From: Mannheimia pernigra
Lineage (GTDB): Bacteria > Pseudomonadota > Gammaproteobacteria > Enterobacterales > Pasteurellaceae
Direction of reading: 5' to 3'
NCBI RefSeq assembly: GCF_013377995.1
Contig: NZ_CP055305.1
Location: 744,001 to 808,000, forward strand
DNA length: 64,000 nucleotides
The notes beneath the pieces were generated by a model that saw only the letters and a program-made list of their open reading frames with translations, searched no databases and was not told the origin of the DNA. The position numbers were made by a program, and so were the translations under genes. Shown here one piece after another: positions 42,274 through 53,000 of the stretch (its first letter is position 1; each line of letters begins with the position of its first letter).

Positions 42274-44022
42274 ATGAGATACCATCAAACCTTCATTTTA
42301 AGCTTCATTTCTTCAGCGATAGCAACCACCGCTTTCGCTAATACGCTTGATACTCAATTAAGCGGCATAGATGCTGCTCAACAACAACGCCAGCAACAGC
42401 ATCAACAGGCACAAGCCGAACAATTACAAGCTCAACCCGATATTCGTCTCGATACATCTTCCTCTGAATCACTTTTACTCTCTCATACTGAATCACCCTG
42501 CTATCCTATCCATCAAATCACACTAACTGATTACGGTTCTTCTACCCTACAAAGTCAATTCCAATGGGCCTTTGATAAGGCTGCTCAAACATTAAAGCTT
42601 ACGCTACCACACTGTTTTGGTGGTGAAGGTTTAGGCGTATTAATGAAACAAGTTCAAAACGAAATTATTGGCCGTGGTTATGTGACGACTCGTGTGGTGA
42701 CTGAAGAACAAGATTTGAGAGGTGGAAAATTAGTTTTAACAGTTATTCCGGGTAAAGTGCGTAATACGATTGTAGCGGATAGTGGCAATGTACCTCGTTT
42801 TACGCGCTTACATGCTCTTACGGCTTTAACCTTTGATTCGGGTGACTTACTTAACATCCGAGATATTGAGCAATCTCTTGAAAATTTAAAACGTGTCCCC
42901 ACAGCAGAAGCCAATATTGAGATTTTACCGAGTGAAGGGGATTTAGCCTCAGTCGGTGACAGTGATTTAAAAATCAGCTATGCACAAGCCTTTCCGTTTA
43001 GGCTGAATTTAGGGCTGGATGACGCTGGCTCAACATCCACAGGGAAATTACAAGCTTCTGCAACCCTTTCTGTAGATAATATTTTTTCAGCCAACGACCT
43101 GTTTTACACCTCATTTACCCACAGCCTCAAGCAAAAAGGCGATGATAAAGGTAGTCGTGCCAGCAAAAATCTAACATTGTATTACTCTATTCCGTTTGGC
43201 TATTGGAGTTTAGCTTTCTCTCACAACAAAAACCGTTATCACCAAGAAGTGTTTGGTGCTTTTGATAATAGCTATCGTTATTCAGGTGTAAGTGATAACG
43301 ACAAACTCACGCTGTCTTATTTGCTTTATCGTGATAGCGTGCGTAAAACGACGATTTCCGCGTCACTTTGGTCTCGCCAATCGCAAAACTATATTGATGG
43401 TGCTGAAGTGGGCGTGCAAAAACGCCGAATGGCAGGGTGGGAAGGGGGTTTTTCTCACAAAGAATATTTAGGCAACGGCACGTTAGTGCTATCCGCTAAT
43501 TATAAACGCGGAACGGGGGCACGCGGGCAGTTACAAGCGCCAGAAGAATTACGGGGAGAAGGCACATCTCGACCACAGATTATCACGGTATCAATTTCTT
43601 ATGACAAACCGTTTATGTGGGGCAAACAACCGTGGCAATTTAACTCCAGTTGGCAGGCTCAATGGAATAAAACCCCTCTCATTTTGCAAGACCGCTTTTC
43701 GCTTGGTGGACGTTATACCGTGCGTGGTTTTGATGGCGAATTAACCCTTACAGGCGAACGCGGTTGGTTGTGGCGTAATGAATTAGCGTGGCAGGTCAAT
43801 CGCCTAGGTCATCAACTTTATTTTGCTTTAGACAGCGGGCGGGTAATGGGTTGGTCAACTAAAAATCAGTTGGGGCATCATTTAATGGGGTCAGCATTAG
43901 GCTTGCGAGGCAATATCAAAGGGATGTCTTATGATGTTTTTGTGGGTAAACCTGTGCGTAAACCAGAAGGGTTTAGCACCTCCGATACCGTGGCAGGTTT
44001 TAATTTAAATTACCCTTTTTAA
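42274..44022 (+). CDS. fhaC: Two-partner secretion transporter, ShlB/FhaC/CdiB family
   Basis: This 582-residue outer-membrane protein has a signal peptide (about 1-23, TTAFA), a Gln-rich helix, POTRA domains (about 75-225; HCFGGEGLGVLMKQVQNEIIGRGYVTTRVVTEEQDL) and a 16-strand barrel. YTVRGFDGELTLTGERGWLWRNEL near residues 480-503 is the conserved barrel loop motif. It exports the FhaB/CdiA protein encoded 70 bp downstream. As with other fhaC-fhaB or cdiB-cdiA pairs, the transporter is first in the operon. Confidence 0.95.
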   Translation: MRYHQTFILSFISSAIATTAFANTLDTQLSGIDAAQQQRQQQHQQAQAEQLQAQPDIRLDTSSSESLLLSHTESPCYPIHQITLTDYGSSTLQSQFQWAFDKAAQTLKLTLPHCFGGEGLGVLMKQVQNEIIGRGYVTTRVVTEEQDLRGGKLVLTVIPGKVRNTIVADSGNVPRFTRLHALTALTFDSGDLLNIRDIEQSLENLKRVPTAEANIEILPSEGDLASVGDSDLKISYAQAFPFRLNLGLDDAGSTSTGKLQASATLSVDNIFSANDLFYTSFTHSLKQKGDDKGSRASKNLTLYYSIPFGYWSLAFSHNKNRYHQEVFGAFDNSYRYSGVSDNDKLTLSYLLYRDSVRKTTISASLWSRQSQNYIDGAEVGVQKRRMAGWEGGFSHKEYLGNGTLVLSANYKRGTGARGQLQAPEELRGEGTSRPQIITVSISYDKPFMWGKQPWQFNSSWQAQWNKTPLILQDRFSLGGRYTVRGFDGELTLTGERGWLWRNELAWQVNRLGHQLYFALDSGRVMGWSTKNQLGHHLMGSALGLRGNIKGMSYDVFVGKPVRKPEGFSTSDTVAGFNLNYPF

Positions 44023-44091
44023 TGACATAGGGTTTTATGTTTCTCGTAGGGTGGATTTACCCACTATTTCTACAACATAAAGGAATTGAAT

Positions 44092-47000
44092 ATGAACAAA
44101 CAATGCTTTCGTGTGATTTTCAGCAAAACCTTACAACGCGTAGTGGTGACCTCTGAACTCGCAAAGTCTGAGGGTAAATCAACTGAAAAATCCCCTTTCA
44201 CGTTTTTGCAACTTTTTGCCCATATCCGACCGCTTGTCTTTAGCTTATTTTGTGCCTTGGGCTTTGTGGCATTTTCAGATTCAGCGCTGGCGAATCTCAT
44301 TATTCAAGCGGATAAATCCGCCCCTAAAAGTGAGCAACCCATTATTCTGCAAACCGCAAATGGTCTGCCTCAAATCAATATCCAAACCCCAAACGATAAA
44401 GGGCTTTCGCATAATAAATATTCAAAATTCGATGTCGATACCCGAGGGGTGATTCTCAACAACAGCCACACACACACTCAAACTCAATTGGCAGGCTATA
44501 TTACCGGCAACCCTTACCTGGCACGCGGTGAGGCGAAAGTGATTTTAAATGAGGTGAATTCGTCCGACCCTTCTGTGTTAAAAGGCTATGTGGAAGTGGC
44601 AGGTAAAAAGGCGGAAGTGATTATTGCCAACCCGTCAGGCTTACATTGTGAGGGCTGCGGCATTATCCATTCAAACCGAGCAATCTTTACCACTGGCAAG
44701 CCACAGATTGTGAGTGGCAACCTTGAAAGTTTTGTGGTGGAAAAAGGCAAGGTAAGCGTCTCAGGCAAAGGAATGGATAATAGCCGTGTGGATTACACTG
44801 AAATTCTCGCCCGAGAAGCCGAGGTTAATGCAGGCATTTGGTCGAAAAAAGAGACTAACGTTATCACGGGTAAAAATACCATCAAGCGGTCAGAAAACGA
44901 CAAAAATTTGCAAATTATCCACACAAAACAACCGCTTGCAGAAGAGGCTAAGCCACAATGGGCGATTGACGTGGGTGAGCTGGGCGGTATGTATGCGGGC
45001 AAAATTCATCTTATCGGCACGGAAAATGGCGTGGGTGTACGTAATGCGGGGCATATTGGTGCGAGTGCCGACACCCTGCAAATTGATAGCCAAGGGCGAA
45101 TTGTCAATACCGGTACACTTAATGCAGCTAAACCAGTGACTTTAACTGCAAGTAATGGGATTGAAAACAAAGGCAAGATTGAAAATAAACAAGGCGATAT
45201 CAAACTGAACAGTACTGCTAATATTAAGCAAGATGGCTCGATTGTTGCTCGTCATGGTAATATCCATAAAACAGCATCCTCTCAAATTACCCAGAATGGA
45301 GAATCTGTCGCTAAAGGTAGCATTACCTATCAAGCACCTAAAGTGAGAGCTTCAACCCAATCACTCATTGCAGCTGGTGTAGAAGTCAAAGATACTGCAC
45401 AAGGTGAAGTGCGTTCTCTTGAACCCCATTCTGCTCAGGGAAAAGATATTACGGTTTCGGCCACGATAAAAGCAGCCTTACAGGGAAAAAATATTGCTTC
45501 AGGTAAGATCAATGTTCAAGGTTCAGAAATCGATCTTGATAATAGCCAAGCTTACGCTTACTCTGTGAATGTGTCCGCTCATCAAGGTCACATTCAAGCG
45601 AATAATGCAACGTTGATTGCAGATAAAACCCTATCATTAAGTACACCAACCGAACTCCAAACGCAACAAAGCTACCTTAAAGCAGAAAAAATCACTTCTC
45701 ATCAAGGTTCGCTCAATACACAAAATGCAGTTTGGGAACAGACGGGCACGGATGAGCTGAAACTCTCGGTCAATGATCAACTTAAAAACCAAGGTGGTAC
45801 CTTTAAAACACAAGGTGATTTAACCATTCATTCCCAGGGAATGGATAATCGACAAGGTCGATTATTGGCAAATGGTAAATTATTTGTTAATGCTGGAACA
45901 AGTCAAATTGATACGACAAATGGCGTAATGCTATCTAATCATAGTCTTTCGATTAATTCTGGTGAGGTCATTAATGATGAAGGTTTAATTCAATCTAATC
46001 AAAATGTTGCTATTAATACTCAGGGACAAAACCTATCTAATAAGCAGACGTTAACAGACACTCAAGATAAAGGGATTGTAGCACTTGGTAAGCTGAATAT
46101 TCAGTCTGCAAATATTACCAACCAACAAGGGCGTATTGTCAGTGTAGGGAATCAAACTCTTAATGTTACAAATATCGATAATCAACAAGGCTTGATTTAC
46201 TCTCAAGAAAATTTGGCTTTAAATGCTAAAAACCTCACTAATGATCAAGGGGGCATTCGTTCTGCTAAGCAGGCAGATATGACATTATCAGGTAATTTCA
46301 ATCAGCAAAATGGTACTCTCCAAGCAGAGAGATTAAACTTAACTGCAAACTCACTGAGTTCAACCAATCAAAGTTTAATTTTTGCTGATAATCTGGATAT
46401 TACAACATCAGCAGAATTAAGTAATAAAGATAGCCGAATTATTTCGAAGTTTGATGGCAATATTAAAGCAGGAAGTACGTTAGATAATACGAGTGGAACT
46501 ATTGGTAGCAAGCAAAGCTCTTTAAAGATTGATACTAATAATCATAGTCTAGAAAATGAAAAAGGACGTATTGTTGCTGCTAAAAATATTATTATTAACA
46601 GCGGAGTTATTGAAAATAGTCAGGGCTTAATCTCTGCAAATAACATTACGCTTAATAGCAATAGTCAATCAATTAACAATCAAGATACACTATTGGAAAA
46701 TCAGAGTGATAGAGGAATTATCGCTCAGAATGCATTGACGATAAATACAGGCTCTCTGAATAACAATAATGGCAATATTCTTTCACGAAAAAATAGTACA
46801 GTAAATACTACGTCACTCGTTAATAATCAGGGTGAAATGCGTACACAATCACAGCTTAATTTAAATACCAATACACTCTTACAGAATACAGGTTTAATTA
46901 CTGCGAATATTGTCAATTTAGTTGCTGATTCCATTAAATCAAACAAACAGAGTGAAATCAGTGGTAATCAAGTGAATGTGACTGCACAAACCCTTAACAA

Positions 47001-50000
47001 TCAAGGGAGTAAATTGATTGCACAACACTCCGCACACGTTGATGTAAAACAGGGGATTCAGAACCAAAATGGTGTACTTGCTAGCCTCGGGGAAAGACTG
47101 ACTATTAATAGTCACCAATCTGATCTCAATAATGTAAAAGGTCTTATTTCAGCACAAAATGGTACACTGAACTTAGACACTAATACTCTTAATAATCAAC
47201 AGGGTGCTATTCGTGCAAAAACAGCAGGGGTTACAACATTACAAACCTTAGATAATCGCAATACGCTTTCAGATAAGCATCAAGGTATTGTAGTAACAGA
47301 TTTAACCTTGAATGCTAAACAACTTGATAACCAAGACGGGCGAGTTGCAGTATTGAATCATGCTACACTTCAAGTCTCTGATATCCAAAATCAGTCAGGT
47401 GAAATTCTAGTGGTTAATGATGGTTTGTTGAAGGCAAATAAAATCAATAACCAAATAGGTCAAATTGTTTCTACATCTGCTAATTTAACTATTACTACAC
47501 AAACAGCACTAAATAATCGACAAGGAATAATTGGTGCAGAGAACCAGCTTACATTGACGAGCAAAGGCTTGGACAACCAACAAGGTAATATCACCTCATC
47601 AAATCAGTTAGTAATTAATACTGCTCAACAACAGATTGATAACCAATATGGTCTAATCTTCTCTAAAAATCAGGCTAGTATTCGTTCAGGTGAAATGAAT
47701 AATCAGAACGGTCTTATTCGTGCAGATAATTCACTTTTAATTGATGTTAACCAAAATTTAATTGATAACCGGAATACTCAAGATGTCGCAAAAGGGATTA
47801 TTGGATTGGGTCGTGTGGTTTTACAAGGCGTAACCACTCTGCTTAATCAACAAGGTAAGCTCTATGGTGGAAGCGAGCTTAACATTACTGCTGTAGAGAG
47901 TTCACAAAATCAACAAGGCATTATTCAAAGTAACGGTAAGTTAACCTTATCAACCAAAGTACTTGATAACCAAGAAGGTAAACTCTCTTCTTCTAGTGCA
48001 AATATTAATGCACAAACAATCAATAACCGTGCGACATCTCATAATGGTTCACTCATTTATGCAGATAAATTAACACTTAGCACGGAACAACTTGATAACC
48101 AAGGCACAAAAGCAAAAGGTAATACTCCGACACAAGGTATTCAAGGGAAAGATATTACTTTAAAAGCCTCATTATTCAATAACCAACAGGGGGGCGTTTA
48201 TAGTTCGAATAATGTCTCTATAACTTCAAATAATCGTTTAGATAATCAGGAAGGGGAATTATTAGCTGTTAATACAGTAAATGTATTAAATCGTGGTAAT
48301 TTAACAGTAAATAATGATAAAGGGCTAATTCAAGGTAATAAAACCGTTAATTTAAATGCAAAAAGCTTGGAATCTGAAGGAAATATTAGAACTAAAGGTG
48401 ACTTAAATATTACTTTAAAAGATAGCTTTATTTTAAATAATGCTTTTGAAGCTGGCAATCTCACTCTTAAAACAGATGGGAATTTCACTAATAATACTGA
48501 GCAGACAATTGCGAATAAAATGACAATTTCAGCAAATAACATTGTGAATAACGCCAATTCAGAACTTTCATCAAATGAGACAACGCTTAATTCAAACGCT
48601 TTAACGAACCGAGGTTTAATTGACGGGGTAAAAACCTTAATCAATAGTATTGCTGTAACCAATATCGGTACAGGAAAAATCTATGGCGATCATGTGGCAT
48701 TTAATTCCTCTACGGTCGAAAATTTAGCTGAAACGGTAGATGGGGAAACTAAAGCGGGTACGATTGCTGCAAGAGAAAGATTAGATTTTGGTGTTGAAAA
48801 ACTGATTAACCGTGATCACTCACTGATTCTTAGCTTAGATAAACTTTCAATTGGTGGACAATTAGATGAAAACCATCACGCAACAGGTAAAGCAGATTTT
48901 GTAGATAATGGGAGTGCAACTATTGAGGCTTTTGGAGACGGTAAAATCAATACAACTCATTTATTAAATCAAGATCTCTATGTAAAAACAGGGATTGATA
49001 CTCAAGTTGAAAATATTGTTGAGCATGCATTAGGCAAGAATTCCAACCGTTATCGAGAAGGACGAGATGGTTATTATAATATTAATAATGGCTCTAGAAA
49101 CCCAAATTCTTATTTTCAATTAAAGAATGGTACGAGAATTGAGGGATTTGGTTGGTATTCTTGGTTTTATAATCAAACAACGAATACAACAACATTAGAA
49201 TATACGGATCCAGCTAAAATCGCTATAGGTGGTTCATTGGAATTAGATGGGGAAGATCTTCATAATAAATATAGTCATTTATTAGTAGGTAAACAACTTT
49301 GGCTAGGAGATACGGTTTTTGATAAAAATCGTCAAAATAGTCCATTAGATGGAGGTAGAGTAAAACTGCATAATGAAGATATTATAGGTGAAATTAATCG
49401 TCAAGATAATGGCACTTATAGAATTGAATACCGTGTTCGTAAGAAAAAAGGAAGAAAAGGTCATTACCACTACCACCATAATGGATTGGAATATGGACCT
49501 TATGATCACCCAGTTGAACATTTTTCATTTAATCGCGTACTTAATACTATTGGTACTCCAATTACATCTAATGCAGCTGTTGATGGTAAAACAAAAGTAA
49601 AAGATATTCAGCTAGATACCGTATCGGTCGTGTCGAATAATGTAGATAAACCGAATGCGATTTCTATTGGGAAGGCTTCATTAGACTCTTCTATTGGTAC
49701 TACTACAGAAATTACGTTTACTCCGACTATTGATAACCATAATATTATCAGTTCAGGACAAGTCATAGCTAAATTACAAACAACTATTGATAAATTTGGC
49801 GCTGAGGATATCTCTAATATGACTATGCCGATGGTAAAAACTCATCTTCCAGATGTTCGTTTACCACAAGCCAGCCTTTATAAAATCAATCCAGATTCAC
49901 CAAACGGTTATCTGGTCGAAACCGATCCTAAATTTACCGACCGCAAACAATGGCTGAGTTCAGACTATATGTTTGAACAGCTCCGTCACAACCACGATAA

Positions 50001-53000
50001 TGTACATAAACGCTTGGGCGATGGTTTCTATGAACAGCGTTTAATTAACGAACAAATTAACCAACTGACTGGTCGCCGTTTTATTCAAGGCTATAACAAT
50101 GATTTAGAGCAATACAAAGCGTTAATGAACAGTGGCGTAAAATATGCCAAAGCGTTTAATTTATCTGTGGGGGTCGGTTTAACGGCGAAACAGATGTCAG
50201 AATTGACAACAGATATGGTGTGGTTGGTCAATAAAGAAATCACACTGGCTGATGGACGAAAAGTAACAGCCCTTGTGCCACAAGTGTATTTGGTTGCCCG
50301 CAATAGTGACATTACTTCCCGAGGTGCAGTGATTTCAGCCAATCAAATTATCGGTAATGTTGATAATCTCCAAAATAGTGGCGTGATTGCCGGCTTAGAT
50401 TTAACTCGCTTACACAGTAATCAACTGGAAAATCGAGGCACGATTTTGGGTGATACGGTGGATTTATCGGCTAAACAAAACCTGGTTAACTTAAGTGGTA
50501 AGATTGAAGCGGTGAAAGATTTATCCCTTTATGCAGGCAAAAATCTCGAAATCAGCTCTACCCTCTCATCAAGTCAAAGTGCTGACGGCAATTTTGCCCG
50601 CACGGTGTTAGACCAACTCGCTTCGGTCAAAGTCACCGGTGAAGGTGGACGTTTAATTTTACACAGTGGCGATAACCTCACGATAAAAGCCGCTAATATT
50701 GAAAGCCAAGGCAACTTAAAAGCGATAGCGGATAAGGCGTTGAGTATTACTACGCTGAACGTAAGCAACAAAGAACACTACAACGGCAATGCGGATAACT
50801 ACTATCGTTTAGACCAACAAGGTGAAATTGGCTCAACCCTGAGAGGTAAAGACGGTGTTCGCCTAGTCGGAATAGAAAATACTACGCTTCGCCAAGCCAC
50901 GGTGAGCAGCGAAAGCGGTGAAACCTTTGTTGGCTCAAAAGGTGATGTGCGTATTGAATCAGGCGAGCAATCCGAGCAATTAGCCAGCAGTTCGAAAGGC
51001 AGTACCAAAGGTTGGTTTAGTAAAACCACTGAAACCCGCCGTCATTACCACGATACCACGGAAAATATCGGCAGTAAGATAGACGGCAATCATGTCACGC
51101 TCTACTCGGAAACTGGCAAAGTTGATATTCACGGCTCTGCGGTGGTGGCCGATAAACAGCTAGTGATTGATAGTAAAGAAGGGGTAAATATTACCTCTGC
51201 CACCAATACGCATTATGCGGAAGATGAACACATTAAAACGAAAAGCGGTTTAATGGGGACAGGTGGAATTGGTGTTAGTGTGGGCAAGAAGAAAGAACAG
51301 ATTGAACAAGACTATATCCAAGAAAGTGCGGCACGCAGTCAGGTGGGGAGTTTATCGGGCGATACAATAATCCGCACAGACGGACATTACCAACAAACCG
51401 GCAGCGTCGTGACCTCCCGAGACGGTGATGTAGATATTACCGCCAAATCAGCCAACATTACGGCAGCACGTTCAGATTACGAGAGTAACTACAAACACAC
51501 AATGGAGCAGAAAGGATTAACGATAGCCTTAACTGGTGCAGTTGCTTCAGCAATACAAGCGGTTGATTCTACGCTGAAATCTGCAAAAACGGTTGGTGAT
51601 AGCAAAAACAACCGTATTAATGCAATGGCGGCAGCAAATACAGGGTTTGAGGCAATGCGAGCGGCGGATCAAATAATGAAAATCAATGAAGCCCTATCTA
51701 ACGGCTCTGCTACAGGAGGAGCGGTTGGAATAAGCATTACTTACGGACAGCAAAAATCGGTACAAACGCAACACAGCGAGGGCAATACGGCGGAAAAAAG
51801 TCAAATTAATGCAGGAGGTAAAGTGAATATTCAAACGACAGGAGCAGGTAAAGATTCGCATATCACTATTGCAGGTTCAGATGTTGCTGGTTTAGGTGGT
51901 ACGCATTTAAAAGCGGACGGCAAAGTCAGTATTGAAGCGGCAGATGAAAACCATCTTGAACGCAGTAAAAACAAATCAAGCGGCTTTAATGTAGGCGTTG
52001 CGATTCAATTCGGTAATGGGGTATCGGCAGGGATAACCGCAGGTGGAAACGTAGCAAAAGGCTACGGTAACGGCGAAAGTCAGGCTTGGGTTGCAAGTAA
52101 AGTGGGCGATAAAAACAGCACGACCACGATAGAAAGCGGAAGTGATACCAATATTATCGGTTCACAGGTACAAGGCAAAAGAGTAACTGTTAATGCAGAA
52201 AATCTGAATATCCAAAGTTTGCAAGATACAGCGAAATATGAAGGCAAACAGGAAAGTATGCAAGGGCAAGTAACCGTAGGCTATGGTTTTTCAGCGAGCG
52301 GTAGTTACAATAAATCGAAAGCTAACTCAAATTATGCGGGAGTAAAAACGCAAGCAGGGATATTTGCCGGAGATGAGGGCTATGATGTCGATATTCGTAA
52401 CCATACCGATTTAAAAGGTGGAACAATCACTTCCACAGAACAAGCTGAGCAAAACGGAAAAAATCAATTTGCTACGAATACACTGACTTATCAGGATATT
52501 TATAATCATTCGGATTATTCGGCAAAAGGTTTTGGCTTGAATGGAGGATTTAGCGTAAGCGGAGGGGAAGCCCCGAAAGAGATTGCAGGGGTTAAACTTC
52601 AAGAAATCGGCACAAACCACAGCGACGGCTCATCAAAAGTAGAGATGAGCGGTGTTGCCGGAGCTGTTTCACAAGGCAACTGGGGCGTTGCGAAACTGGC
52701 AACGGCATTCTTAGGGCAAGTGAGTGATAAAGGTAGTGAAAGCGGTATCACAACGGCTTCAATTAATACGAAAAACATTACCATTCGAGATGAACAAGCT
52801 CAACAGCAATTAACCGGCAAAACAGCGGAAGAAGCTGTAAAAGAAATTAATAAAACCAATATTCATCAAGAAGTAAATAAAGTGGATATTGAACAAATAA
52901 AAGCTGATGTCGAGCGGGATTTAAAAACGGCAACGGATTTTGTGAAAAATCTTCATAAGACGGGTGATGATATTTATTACAACATTGAGAAAAAAGAAGA

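Noticed and set aside
50091..50342. Minus-strand frames of 83 codons repeated at 59835-60086
   Set aside because: The near-identical pair only reflects the duplicated plus-strand exoprotein sequence; both are antisense shadows.
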